Shown here piece after piece: positions 1 through 12,255 of a DNA stretch of 64,000 nt. The stretch comes from Azadirachta indica. Its lineage: Eukaryota > Streptophyta > Magnoliopsida > Sapindales > Meliaceae. The position numbers and the translations under genes were made by a program. The stretch's first letter is position 1, and every line of letters starts with the position of its first letter. The DNA lies in NCBI GenBank assembly GCA_022749755.1, contig CM040450.1, positions 10,748,913-10,812,912 of the forward strand. Direction: 5' to 3'. The notes beneath the pieces were generated by a model. It was not told the DNA's origin and searched no databases. It saw nothing but the letters and a program-made list of their open reading frames with translations.

Positions 1-1767
1 ACAATATTTTGTGTTTTTAGAAATAAAAAATATAAAAATTTTAAAAAAGAGTTTGTCTAAAATTTATTTAAAAAATAGTTTTTGGATAGAATTATTAAAA
101 TTAGTACAAAATTGAAAAATGAGAATCATTTTCTTTATTTTCTACTTGATTATATATAAGGCAAATTGAAATACAACTTTTTAATTTGATTTTTAACATG
201 TCTCTAACTTTCAAAACACTTTTGTTTACTATGTATATATTATTGCAATTTTAAAATTTTAAAATTATTTTATTTACAATATTTATTGACATAATCTCTC
301 AAACGAAAAAGAAAAAGAAAAATATTTATTATGAATTATTTTCCTACCCTTTTTATACATTATTTAGTTATCTAATGTAAATTTTTTTATGATATATTAT
401 AATTTTTTAATTTTATTGATATATTTTAATCAATATTTTTCTTAGTATTACAAGTTTTTTAGTATCTAAGTAAATTATGCGCCTGCCAATTGGTTAATCT
501 GAAATACGATACATAATATTCCTATAAGTAAAAGAAACTTTAGTTATTAGTTATAAAGTATAGTAATATCATATGATTTTAGTAATGTGTTAGCAAATGT
601 AAAATTAGAATTTTTATTATTAAATGGATAACAATTTATCTAATTCATTTTAAATTAATGAGAAATTATTCAATTGAAAAAAAATATATATTACACTTGA
701 AACAATTTGATCATACAATAAAATTAAGAGGACAAAATTTTTAATATAATCTTTTATTAAAAAATTTGATCATACAATAAAATTTTACAGTAATTAACCA
801 CTAAAATTTTGGTTTAAAATTATTCTAAAAAATTACTACTTTATTCTTAACAACAGATAAATTTCTAGCAAATTTGTAATATAAATCTATAATATAATCT
901 ATAAATTTTTTTATTCCATCCAATCCACCCATTCTATTCATCAAAAAGCACATCACATCAAATTTAATTAGTTGAATTGGATTAACTCTAAACACCCCCA
1001 CTAAATCCTATTAAGATGTTTGCAATACCCTTGTGAAAATCAGATACTTCAAAACTCAATAGTATTATTACTCTAATTTTGTTATTTTACTAGGTTTTAG
1101 GGACCTATTTATTATAAATAGATAAATTATACCATATTTTGAAAATATGAAAAGCTTGAGGATCCGGATGTTAATACATTTTTAAATTGGCATGTGACGA
1201 TATCTTGCTCGACAACAAGATAAGGTTTTGCCCTGACTCGGTGTTGATTTGTGGTTGCCTTTTTCGGGTAAATTATTTATTCTGGAATTGGACAGGTTTC
1301 TAGCTATTTTAAGAATTAAAGGAAATAATTAATAATACTTAATTTTTAAAGGTCAATAACGTTCTTTAATTGTTAAATCAAAGATAATATAATAATTTTA
1401 AAATATAGAAAATGAAAATGATATAATCCACACAATTGACATGAATTCAATTCTAAATTCTAATAATATGTATAGTGATTGTGACACAGAATTATATTCC
1501 ACTGGTCAAGATTGGCCTTACTCATTGCAAGATTTACAATTAAGAATGTCAATAATTTAATTAACTTCTTTTAAAAAAAAAGGTCACATCATGACAGTAT
1601 ATATTGATGAATTTATACAAATAATATATACGTGTACAGAATATAAAAATTTTTGGAATGATTATATATATAAATATAGATATGTATATGTATATATATT
1701 GATAAATTTATACAAATATATATTTATATATATATAAATATATAGATATGTATATATATATATATAT
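1..1767. other. AT-rich intergenic DNA, no gene seen
   Basis: Both strands hold only short open frames without recognisable protein similarity. The stretch is dominated by A/T runs, with (TA)n tracts near 1660-1768. No tRNA-like or rRNA-like segment was seen. Confidence 0.6.
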
Positions 1768-1996
1768 GGAGAAGGATAAGAGATCTTTTTTTCACATAAT
1801 TTTTATGTCTTTAATAGGTTCAATAGATTTAGATTTAACAACATCTAATGTTTGAAATTGAATCTGATCATATAATTAATGTATAATTAATGTGTTATAA
1901 TTAATGCATATATCAAATTTAATTTTATGCTTAAATTTAACGACTAATAAATAATATAAAAATTTGTATAAAGAACAAAGAGTTATTAATCTTTGT
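1768..1996. repeat. MITE-like element, family 1 copy a
   Basis: The two ends are imperfect inverted repeats: a left arm reading ggagaaggataagagatc and a right arm that is its degenerate complement, each followed inward by a ttcacataatttttat-like block. The interior has the AT-rich core aatctgatcatataattaat, which recurs almost unchanged in the element at 24131-24364. About 230 bp with no coding capacity, hence non-autonomous. It sits between (TA)n tracts, so no target duplication can be defined. Confidence 0.5.
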
Positions 1997-3052
1997 TTTA
2001 TATATATATATATATATGTACCTCTCATATTTGTCAAGAATATCTTGTTTACAAACTACAAAAATGATGTCAATTTCATATAATGTCATGATTACTTTGT
2101 ATGACAAATTTTTTTGGTGATTTATGTATGTGTTAATTATAAAAATATTAATATACATATGGTATAAATTTAAATAATGGACCTTTTATAAAAAATGGAG
2201 CAGTATATCAATTATATTATACTAATATTAATTTATAAATATATATATGTAAGCAATTCATATATGATATGTAGTTTACTATATAAGATTATGCATATAA
2301 TATAATCAATGTATTATTTATTGAACAACATCCGCGTCGGCTTAATTCTAGTGCCAACAATTAAGTAATGATTTAATTAAATAATTCAACAGACATTTTT
2401 TTACATTAAATTAAATGAAGTATTAATTATTATTTCATTATTCTAAATCAGAATCCTGTAACGATCTCTAGAATTTTGTATAATTTTCCCGGAAAATGCA
2501 GGCAGAAATTGAATACTAATTTCATCATCACATGCCAATTCCAACTGACATATAGCTGGAAATAGTTTAATTTACATACACGATCTAATCATTCTGAATT
2601 TAAAAATAATGTTAAACTCAAATTATAAAAAAAATTTCCGGTCAAGATTACGTTGAAATTAGCAAATTTTTACATAATTAATAAAGAGCTCTCACATGTC
2701 ACATAAAAATTATAGATTAATATTAGACGTGGGATTAAGGTTCCGTAATCGGGCACATTAACATAATTTTATGTAGTTTTATAATACCAACATTATGTTA
2801 TAATTAATTTTATTTTTAAAATAATTAATATATATATATATAGATATATATATCATATCATATCATATCATATATAATATATGCTCAGCAGAAAGAGCTA
2901 GCTAGCTGTGAGGGGGGCACACATGTGAACAACTTTTGATGAAAAACATTGTATCTGGCTTCTTTAGGTGCCAAGCCAACTCTATTTAATTTTAAGCAGA
3001 TCATCTCTCTTCTATCTTCCTTTTAAGCTTGTCTTTTTGTTTAATTTTATAT
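1997..3052. other. AT-rich intergenic DNA
   Basis: No gene seen. It contains short (TA)n and (CATAT)n microsatellites near 2008 and 2830-2880. The 73-codon open frame on minus at 1937-2158 is low-complexity translation of microsatellite DNA. Confidence 0.55.
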
Positions 3053-3262
3053 AGGAATAGGATCAGCAACCCATTTATTTTACACAAAATCTTATATTAA
3101 TTATATTGGTACATTAATTATGCATTAATTAATTATAAATATATTAATTATGCATTAATTATATGGTCAAATATAATCTTAACTATTAGATTTACTTATA
3201 TTCAACAGTTTATAATTGATGTAAGATTTTGTGTAAAATAAAAGGACTAATGATCCTACCCC
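3053..3262. repeat. MITE-like element, family 1 copy b
   Basis: About 45 bp at the left end (taggatca, then ttattttacacaaaatctta) is repeated in inverted form at the right end (taagattttgtgtaaaataaaa, then tgatccta). The interior consists of ttaattatgcattaatta-type repeats. The terminal block with tttacacaaaat resembles the ends of the elements at 1768 and 24131, so I place the three in one family. It does not encode a transposase. Confidence 0.55.
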
Positions 3263-4440
3263 ATATATATATATATATATATATATACTTTGATTATAGC
3301 AATAAAATAATTTAAAACTAATTTAATTAACGTTTTAATTAGAAGGTTTTTGATTAATTTAAAAAAAAAATATAAATTTGATCCGCTATAAAAAAAAATT
3401 AAAATTAACGTGTGTGTATTTATATATATATATATATATATAAAAAGAATACATGTTATGCATAATTTTAGTTATTTAAAATGTATTCATTTGTTGATTT
3501 GTGTAAGATAAAAAAAACTTATATTAAGCAAAACCTTTTAATTTATTTATTTTGGACAAATATGACAAGACCCGAATCAATGATAGATGAACGCATGCAC
3601 TAAATTAACAAACTTAGAGGCTATTTTTTTTCATAATATTTAATTCTCTGAATTTATTTATTTTTAATAATTAAATATATTTATTTTTTAACTAATGATA
3701 ATTTTAATTTATTTTTTTATTAAGCAAAAAATAAAATTTTTTTTTTTTTGACTAAATCTGAAAAATCTAATTGATTTTATTATATATCTTTCCACAACAT
3801 TTTGGATAAAAAAAATATTCAGATTTAGAATTAAAATCAATTCAAAATTTAAAGTAATTCGAAATTTAATAAAAAATACAAATGCTCTTAGACAATAAAA
3901 TATTTGAGATTATTGTATTCTAGCTTTAAAATTACAGTTACAAATGCACAAGCATGTAATAAATATTAATTATTAATTATTAATTAATGAGCCAGTATAT
4001 CATCTTTTAGTTGGGATGATTGGTATTTTTACCCTTCAAATTAATGAAGGGTAATGAAAGATAAGAGGTTCTCAAATTCATCTGACTAATTTGTTATTAA
4101 AAAAAAATAGAGACAGATTTCATCTGAATTGAGTTAAATATTAACTCTCTTAAAAATAAGGAGAAAAATCTTTGTCCTTTTTTTTATTGGGAAAAAATGG
4201 CCAAATAGTTATTTGGGAAAACTTTTTTTTCCTTTTTGGGGCTGTACAAGTGTTTATCTTTTAAAGTAGGTAAAGCAAGAAAATACATAAACTACTAATT
4301 TCACTTTAATTCACAATAAAACTCCACAATTACAAGCTGAGAATAGTACTAAGTACATGATCAAGTAGATACTATAAAGAGTTAACTATTATAATATTCA
4401 AGCAGAAAAAAAGGGCTGAATTGATCAATCATGATTAGCA
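3263..4440. other. Intergenic DNA downstream of the first P450 gene
   Basis: No gene seen. There are (TA)n tracts at about 3262-3286 and 3421-3442, and poly(A)/poly(T) runs. The 4440 end is where similarity to the second P450 locus fades. Confidence 0.5.
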
Positions 4441-4617
4441 GACAGAATTAAAAACTTCAAACCAGCAATATCGTCTATCAGTACAGTATGAGAAACATCA
4501 GCCCATCAATCATTTTGTACAAGGACAGTACTGCAGATACATATATATATATATATATATGTAAATAAAAGTAATTAGAGATGATGAATAAGGTACGAGA
4601 TGATGATGATAATGATT

Positions 4618-6120
4618 CTATCTTTCGCGTACCAGAACAGGAAGGCCACCACTAAATGTGGCGGTGAGACCAGGAGAGAATCGTGGAATCTGATATGCTG
4701 ACACCAAATTGATTTGGAATCGCCTAACAATTGAAAGTGCTGTACTTTTGATCTCCACCAAAGCCATTTCTTTTCCCAAACAGACCCTAAATCCAGCTTG
4801 GAAAACTGGGTATTTGAAAGGGTTTTCTGGGAAGAACACGCCATTTTTCAACCATCTCTCTGGCTTGAATTCTAAGCAATCTTCACCCCAGATTTCCACG
4901 ATCCGTCCCATTGCGTACGGATGGTATGTAACCCTAGTTCCTTTCTTCACGAATGTTCCATCTGGTAAGAGATCATGTTCTTGACAGAATTTTGAGTCGA
5001 ATTGAATTGGAGGGTAAAGTCTCATGCTCTCATAGACTGCCGCCTGTAAATAATGAAGTTCTCGCAGTTGTTCAAAGCTTTTGAGCTCCTGGTTTTGGCC
5101 TATAATTGTGTCTGCCTCAAGCTGAATTGATGAACAAACATGTGGGTGCTTCGCCAATAACCAGATAAAGCTTGTTAAAGCTGACGCAACCGTGTCTCGT
5201 CCAGCTAATAAAAAGCTTATAACGATGTCTCTCAAGTATGTTTCATCATTTACAGTACGCATGAAACGAGACAAAAGATCTTTATGGCTTAAAATACCCA
5301 TATTACGCCTTTGCCTTATCAACTCTAGGCCTAAAATATCGATCATCCTGATGGCTTCTTTTAGTTGCTTCTCGCTTCCCAGATTCAACAACCTCTTGAT
5401 TTTCCAAACCAAAGGAGAAACAGTCATAGCCCGCTCAGCTGACAATTTGGATGCTAGGTCAAAAGCTACAGCAAATTCTGACATGGGTAAAGACAACTCA
5501 AGGCATCTGGGGTCTAACCCAAATGAAAATTTACACATGCTATCGAATGAAAATCTTCTAAACACGTCTTGTAAATCCAAAACTCCATCTTCTTTACCTG
5601 CAACTGATGACAACAGTGGGATAAGCCGGGTATTGATCTCGTGATTGACAATTTCTACAGCATAAGATCGTATGGAGAATCTGTCGAGCTCCAAACTGGC
5701 CATCTTCTTCTGAAACCTCCATAAATCCCCATCAACGTTGAATATACCACGACCCAGAAAATCCCCAAGGATCATTGAAAAGGGTTTCCCCTTCGGGAAA
5801 TTATCAAATCTTGTTTTGAGTATGTACTCAACGTTATCCGGATTAGCAGTGATGGTGTTGCCAAGCACATGAATATGAATGGTTTTGCTTGGTGATTTGC
5901 TTAATAGATGAGCATACCAATCGCAGAGATTATCAAACTCTTTAGACCAACTCATCGTTACATAAGCATCACAAATCTCACAGTTGCACCAAAGCTTTAG
6001 CATCTGCGAGTAGTGTAACAGAGCAAAAAGAGGGAAGGCGATCACAGTAATGATCAAAACCAGAAACCAAAATGAGTAGTCACAGAGAGTATGCAAGAAC
6101 CACGAAGCTTCAATCTCCAT
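4618..6120 (-). CDS. CYP94C: Cytochrome P450, CYP94C type (copy 1)
   Basis: A 500-residue intronless P450. CYP94 genes are usually intronless, and this length is normal. A hydrophobic N-terminal anchor (about residues 16-36) suggests an ER membrane protein facing the cytosol. The hallmarks are all present: I-helix AGRDT at 306-310, ExxR at 364-367 (ESMR), PERW at 420-423, and heme loop FQAGFRVCLG at 440-449 with Cys447 as iron ligand. The CNCEIC motif near 45-50 and the C-terminal SPGLTA...GGLPVLV signature point to CYP94C rather than CYP94A or B. In Arabidopsis CYP94C1 carboxylates 12-hydroxy-JA-Ile, part of jasmonate turnover, and it also oxidises fatty acids in vitro. That this copy does the same is inference. 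Compared with copy 2 it has about ten extra residues in the anchor and lacks one residue near 178. No stop or frameshift interrupts it. Confidence 0.93.
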   Translation of the reverse strand: MEIEASWFLHTLCDYSFWFLVLIITVIAFPLFALLHYSQMLKLWCNCEICDAYVTMSWSKEFDNLCDWYAHLLSKSPSKTIHIHVLGNTITANPDNVEYILKTRFDNFPKGKPFSMILGDFLGRGIFNVDGDLWRFQKKMASLELDRFSIRSYAVEIVNHEINTRLIPLLSSVAGKEDGVLDLQDVFRRFSFDSMCKFSFGLDPRCLELSLPMSEFAVAFDLASKLSAERAMTVSPLVWKIKRLLNLGSEKQLKEAIRMIDILGLELIRQRRNMGILSHKDLLSRFMRTVNDETYLRDIVISFLLAGRDTVASALTSFIWLLAKHPHVCSSIQLEADTIIGQNQELKSFEQLRELHYLQAAVYESMRLYPPIQFDSKFCQEHDLLPDGTFVKKGTRVTYHPYAMGRIVEIWGEDCLEFKPERWLKNGVFFPENPFKYPVFQAGFRVCLGKEMALVEIKSTALSIVRRFQINLVSAYQIPRFSPGLTATFSGGLPVLVRER

Positions 6121-6251
6121 TAATGGATAAAGCTAAGAGAAATGAAAGAAAAGAAATTAAATCAAAATTAGAAGAGACCAATGAGAAAGACAAGAGCACA
6201 ATTGAACTTTTTTGTTTTATATATTACCTCATTTATGTATTGGATTCTCGA

Positions 6252-6261
6252 ATTTTATATT
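6252..6261 (-). promoter_or_regulatory. Candidate TATA box of CYP94C copy 1
   Basis: On minus the sequence reads aatataaaat, about 132-141 bp before the ATG. The same string stands about 107-116 bp before the ATG of copy 2 at 25150-25159. That conservation between diverged promoters is why I prefer it to other AT-rich strings nearby. Confidence 0.5.
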
Positions 6262-6425
6262 GCGAGAAAACAGTCTTTAATTCGTAGTGCTTTCGCTGCT
6301 GCACTTAAAAAAGTTTTCAGTAGTACAATAAAATAATAGCGTTGAAAACCCCGTGGACTAAACAACAAAGACAATAACTAGAGGCATCTTCTGTTCACCC
6401 AACCGTAAATTGTAATACTAATATC

Positions 6426-6431
6426 CACGTG
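6426..6431 (-). promoter_or_regulatory. G-box in CYP94C copy 1 promoter
   Basis: CACGTG within aaaagcacgtgg (minus strand), 306-311 bp upstream of the ATG. The same 12-mer occurs 301-306 bp upstream of copy 2. G-boxes bind bHLH factors such as MYC2. Jasmonate induction of CYP94 genes is established in Arabidopsis, so jasmonate-responsive control is plausible here. Confidence 0.65.
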
Positions 6432-6646
6432 CTTTTATTCTCTTGCTCGTACCAACCATTGTTTTCTTTATTACAGAAAAATCATTACAGAATATTTTTG
6501 GGATCCATAGGTTTACAAAAAGCAAAACATGTAGCTGATTTGCTGCAGTTTATTTAACAGAGTATTTTCTTTTTTCATGTATTTTTCAAGCACATGTATG
6601 TCAAGAAATAAAATATTATATTAATATAGTACATTAATAAATAATA

Positions 6647-6950
6647 ATTTTATTTTACAGCACATTGAAAATAATAATATTTATTAATATATAATAAGTT
6701 TATTTATTTTATAATATAGTTTTATTTTTACTGCTTTATTTATCTATATATTGTATTATAAATTTTTTTAAAGAAATAAATTTATAAATACATATTTTAT
6801 TAATAAATTAATATTTATTTATTAATTTTATTTTAGTTTTTAATATATAATTAATATTAATTGAAAATATATTTTAAAAATAAATAAATTTATGTTTTAG
6901 TTCTAATATATTAATAAATATTTTATTGATGATATGTTATAAAAATATTG
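6647..6950. repeat. Possible MITE with degenerate inverted ends
   Basis: The left end has a run containing aatatttattaatatat followed by ttatttattt. The right end has the inverse (aataaataaattt, then atatattaataaatatt). The spacing gives an element of about 300 bp. The region is so AT-rich that part of the match may be chance. Confidence 0.3.
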
Positions 6951-9900
6951 TTATTATATTTAATTTATTTAGAAAATTAAAAAAAATATTTTTTTAACTA
7001 ACTATCCCTAAATACAGATATAATTATTTTTTAATTAATATAAAATTTACTAAATATTTTTAAAATCACTAAAATTTATCACTTTCCTAAACAAAAAAAA
7101 CTTTATGCCTCTTTCCTTCAAATAATTATATTATTTTTTTATTTTTTATTTCGTAATATCTGTCCTTTAGGTGTACTTTATATTATCATATTTCATTGAT
7201 GTTGTAATCCGAATAGCAATACAATTTTGAATAGTCAATTTTGATATTTTTTGGTTTGATATACGTATTCTTACAATATTGAATACTCAAATTTTTGTAA
7301 TCATTTTATATGTTATATGTATTCGTCTATGGAGAAGTACGTTCAAAGTATTACTCGACATTCATTTGGATTTGGGCATTAAGGAAAAGACAATTTAATC
7401 AGAGCTTTAAATTAGGGTTTGAATTTGAATTAAGTGATGGCCCAATATATTGGACAAAATTATTATTGATGGGTGATGAAAGAAAGCCAGTTAATTATAA
7501 CTAATAATAACTCTGCATTTTAACATATATTTACTGGTTAATGTTTTATTCTTTTTCGTTAATTATATAAATTAAATATTAAACAATACTACACAAATGG
7601 CTTTTTACTTACAAGAAAAAAATTGATAATCATTATTTATACATCATTAAATTGAAACATTTTTAATCTTTAAAATTATATTTTATATACATATTAATTA
7701 TTATACATTAATTACTTAATAATAACATGCAATAAATTTCTTTTTTTTTTGTAATGTCTAAATTTAATGTTTTATAAATTATGTAAAAAATATATAAAAT
7801 TAAAAGGTTAATATTTTCTCTTTACTTAACGGTTTAGATGTGGGAATTAATTAAATAACATTATACCGAAATGACCTTAGAAATTGAATTAGTTTTCTTT
7901 GGGTTTACGTGAGAGATTTGACATGCAAATTTGCACTAAGGATAAAGGTTTGTATAATTGGTTAAAAAGCATAGACACTTTAGTATAATTACAAACAATA
8001 TCATATTAAATTTAACCCAAAAAAAAAGAGAAAATGAATATAGTTGCAAATATTTTAATACACTACAATAATAAAATATCTATTTTAGTATTTACTATTG
8101 ATTAACAACGATTAGATAGAAACTTTATGGATAATTTAGATTAAATATGATCTTATAAGAAGTTTCATTAATATATATATATAATATTCAAGTAATCTTT
8201 AATTTCTAATAATAATAATAATAATAATAAAAATAAGTAAAATGTTAGATCATATCATTGATTCTATATAAAATTTATCAAAAATTTAAAATAAAATATG
8301 TAAAATGATTCTACAAATCTAAAATAGGCACTGATATTAAATTAAAAGCAGCTCTTGGAAATGTGTCTATTGATTTAATTTTAAACGTGGTTCCATTCTA
8401 TGAATATTACTCGACACACATGCTTAATTGGTCCCTATTACTTCCAATTAAAGCATGTATGACGTCGAGAATCTAACGTGGAAAACACAAGCAGTGATGT
8501 TGGATCTTCATATTTTTACGACAAACCCATGTGTTTTTGCCTTAATTATGACCACCATTTTCTAGTATTTATGCTTTTATATGCTTTCCATCAATTTTGT
8601 TTTGTCTCCTCAAATTGACCATAATTTTCCTTTTTTTGGGGAATGATTTTTGAATCACGTTGTAAATGATGTAAAAGTGTTGCACCATAAAATTAACAAC
8701 GGAGAAATGGATAAGAAAACACATATTAATGGCAAATTTCGATGGAAATGGAAATAGAATTTGCCTCATTCAAATATTTTATCTTTTAAACTAATAATTG
8801 TGATCTAATAGGACCATCAAATGACTTAGGTAGGTTCTGTAACTTCTATTGATTATAATTTAGTAAATTGTTTTTTTAAAATAAACCTTTTATAAGTAAA
8901 AATTTTATAAATAAAATTTTTCATAAAAATTTATTAATTATTTGATTGGGAAAAAAATACGGTAAAATTATTATTTTAATAAATAAGCATGATATCTAAT
9001 ATTTTAAAATTTTTTTAACATAAATATTTATTTTTTATTTTATTCTCATTTATGTATTTACTCCGTACAAATTCATTATTTTGAACTCTTTTAAATTCAT
9101 TATAACCTCACCATTATATCTTGGCTATCATAGTCAAAGAAACCCAAATCCACGGGAGAACATAAAAAGGAAAAAAAATTCCACATGAATTAAGTAGCAA
9201 TTTTTCAAGCGAATTGCGATTTTGATGATCCAATTAATTGAATGGAAAATGACCTAGTGGGCATTGAAATGGTGCATATATATTATACAAATAAGCATAA
9301 CAAATAGAAAAGTGGTATGCATTATTTTATCTTATTGATTCATGTCAAATTCTAATTTCCAATCATTTTCTCAATATGGGTGGATACAATTCAATGCTTC
9401 ATTCAATAATTTCAAACTTATTTGGATTTACATAACTTGATACAACTTTTGACACACACACACACACATAGTTCAAGAATCTATATTTTTATCACATGAT
9501 ATTAATCCTAATAATATCCTTTCTGATTTTAGTGGAAAGGTGATTAGTCTGCATTATTTTTGGTCAGCCGTCACTCTAATGGGGGGACCACTTCTAGTTG
9601 GTGACAACTCTTACATCATTACAATTTTTCATATTTCATATATGTCACATTATTCATTATTATCACATTTCAATAAGATCTCGTTTTAGATAAATATAAA
9701 ATTTTATAATTTTTTGAACACGAGCATTTTTTTCCTTAAATACGATTTAAAGAAGTTTATATATATTTAATAAAAATAGACATTGTTTTAGTTAATAGAA
9801 TGTTATTTTACGTTGAGTGCTTGTTTTTATTTAATATGAATGTATGATTATAATTCAATTTTAGTTATTTAAATGTTTTAAAATTATTTATTTTTAACTT

Positions 9901-10370
9901 ACTATTTATTTTTTAACTTAACATTGAAAACTTGTTAATTATATCTAAATAAAATAAGTGAAAAATTTTAACCTAAAACTGAAATTAAAATTTGAATAGT
10001 TTTTTCAATTGTAATGAATTAAAATAGCTTTATAAATTATTTACTTCTTTATATATAAACACTATTATCCAAGGTCAATGGATTTTGTATATTCAGATTT
10101 ATTCATGTGTCATATTCATTTAGATTTCAGATAAAAAAATAAATAGAGTTTAAATCTCTACAAATTTACTCAAAGTATATTTTAAAAAATGTAAACGAAG
10201 TTTTAATCTTTAAAGTTTGATTAATTGGATTGACTAATCTAGTGATTTTAGAAATACTCACAAATATTTTAATTCAGTAGTTGTTGACATGTATTTAGAT
10301 GAAAATTCATGCAACGTTTAGTATTTATTATATTAATTGTTGTTATTAAATTATATAAATGAACTATATA
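6951..10370. other. AT-rich intergenic DNA between the P450 copies
   Basis: No gene seen over 3.4 kb. Open frames at 7310-7504 (+) and 8569-8769 (-) show no family signature and lie in ordinary AT-rich context. A short (AAT)n run lies at 8209-8229 and a (CA)n run at about 9453-9468. Confidence 0.55.
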
Positions 10371-10989
10371 CCTAGATGATTATTTTTATTTTAAATTGAT
10401 TATTTTATCTCTCAACTATTAAAAGATATAAAATCAACATATTATCTTTATCTTTATTTTATAATAATCAATATAATTTTATTTTAATATTTAAATTTGA
10501 AAGTTATAATAATATTTAACTCTTAATTTTTTTATTCAAATTTGTTATTAATTTGTTTACAATATTTATTATATATAATTTTTTAAAATGAACCATTTAA
10601 TCAAAATAATTTATTTTAAAAATTATGTACAATTAATATTATCAAATTTGCTGTCAATGTTTGCAACATTGATTGTAAAGTTTTTTACAATATAAAATTT
10701 GTTGTCAAAATTTGTTAAAAATTTTTAGAACATAATTTTTTTTAATTAAATGTTCTATTTAAAAAATTATATATAATTAATATTGTAAAAATATTGACCA
10801 ATAAAACAAATTTGAAAGAGAAAATAATTGAGAGTTAAAATATTATTATAATTTTCAAATTTAAATGTTAGAAGAAGACTATATTGATTATTATAAAATA
10901 AAAATAAAGACATAATATATTCATTTTCTATATCTTCTACTAACTGAAAAATAAAATAATTAATTTAAAATAAAATAGTTATTTCAAGG
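10371..10989. repeat. Foldback element with very long inverted arms
   Basis: The left half (from cctagatgattattt) and the reverse complement of the right half (from ccttgaaataactatt) align almost end to end. Matching blocks include ttttattttaaatt, tttattttataataatcaatat, and aaatttgaaa followed by ttataataatatt. The arms are about 200 bp of clear similarity plus a weaker inner stretch, meeting near 10690. A transcript could fold into one long hairpin. No protein is encoded. Confidence 0.65.
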
Positions 10990-11580
10990 ACATCTTTTTA
11001 TTTTTATTAAAATTAGAAAAATATCTTTACATTTTTTTTTTAAGTAAGAAAAATTTCTTTCCCATGCGAGAAACCTAAAAGGATAAGTTACTTTTTCTTT
11101 TTTCCAAAAACTTAGGAGAGCAAAACACAATATAACTTTTAAAATTAATAAAATCTATCTATCTAATAAACCAAATTTTAATAATTAATTTTTTTTTACC
11201 CTTTGAAAACTTTAAGACTCGCAAAAAAGGAGGTGTGTATAAACTTTATTCTTAAAGGGTACTTGGCAAAAGAGATACATGGGTCATGATTTTTGGTGAG
11301 CGATTGAAAAGTACAAGCATATCATAGCATGGACAAATTTTTCTGAATCCCTTCACTTCACATGCATGGTGGTCTCCATTTGGGATAAGATTATCAACAT
11401 TTTTGAGACACTCTAGTATGGCTCTTGAAAAGACATGACTCCCTCACATTGTTCTTTTTCTCTCCGTGTACGTATAATAATTTATTGATTAATTTATTAC
11501 CCTTATTTTTTATTTAAAAGGTATGAATTCAAATCCTTTCAATACGGAAGTTACTTTCCTCACAAATATAATATACTATA
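10990..11580. other. AT-rich intergenic DNA
   Basis: No gene or clear repeat seen between the foldback element and the tandem repeat array. Confidence 0.5.
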
Positions 11581-12025
11581 GAGGTAGAAATTAATTACTG
11601 GATTTGGGTCTAGAATTTTGGGATATACTACAATAGAACTATCAATTTAAATATAGAGTTTTGGAATGCAATACAATAGAATCGGTGTAAACTCTCAACA
11701 TATATGTAATTGTATTGTTACTAGATTATACACGTATTTATAATATAATATGTAGGTAAAAATTATCTGATTTAGATATATAATTTTAGGATAAACTACA
11801 ATAGAATTGCCAATTTGAATATAGAATTTTAGAATACACTACAACAGAATTGATATAAACTCTCAACAAAAATGTAATTATATTGTTACTGGATTGTATA
11901 TGTATTTATAATACATTGTAGAGGTAGAAATTATCTGATTTGGATATAGAATATCAGGGTACACCGTAATAAAATTCTCCACATATACGTAATTGTACTC
12001 TTAGTAGATTATACGCTTATTTATA
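11581..12025. repeat. Tandem repeat, period about 170 bp, 2.6 copies
   Basis: Three head-to-tail units start near 11582, 11754 and 11922, each opening with a ggtagaaatta-like phrase and closing with a tatttataat-like phrase. Within units 1 and 2 a block of about 50 bp (tttggatatactacaatagaa type) is itself repeated. Unit 3 lacks one of these inner blocks and is about 100 bp long. Divergence of roughly 10-20% between units suggests an old local amplification. No coding function seen. Confidence 0.75.
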
Positions 12026-12196
12026 ATATTAAAAAAATTAAAAATGAAACTTTTGATTTTCCTAATTTTTGTGATTTAGAAATTATGAAATGTCTGTCTT
12101 CAGCCCTACGTGTTTCAATGCAGTTGTCTTTATTATATATATAGCTGTAAGAGACTGACATGATGATAGAGGAAGGTGGAAATGATTTAACAGGTC

Positions 12197-12255
12197 ATGG
12201 AGATGGAGATGGAGATGGAGATGGAGATGGAGATGAGATGGAGATGAGATGAGAG
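12197..12255. repeat. (ATGGAG)n microsatellite
   Basis: About seven consecutive GGAGAT units followed by interrupted gagatgagatg units. It is purine-rich on plus and lies in otherwise AT-rich DNA. Confidence 0.85.

Larger units (their letters stand above)
4440..6545 (-). repeat. Inverted segmental duplication, arm 1
   Basis: This arm matches 24888-27095 in opposite orientation. Similarity covers the whole P450 coding region, about 420 bp of upstream sequence (including the G-box and a TATA-like box), and a 3' block. In the 3' block the phrase cttgtacaaaatgattg followed by ctgat occurs in both copies. Arm 2 carries roughly 200 bp of extra sequence between the stop codon and that phrase. The arms diverge beyond these limits. 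Confidence 0.85.

Noticed and set aside
4709..5644. Plus-strand open frames of 91 and 150 codons across the first P450 gene
   Set aside because: Antisense to the P450 coding region. The equivalent antisense frames in the second copy confirm that they are shadows of a conserved coding sequence.
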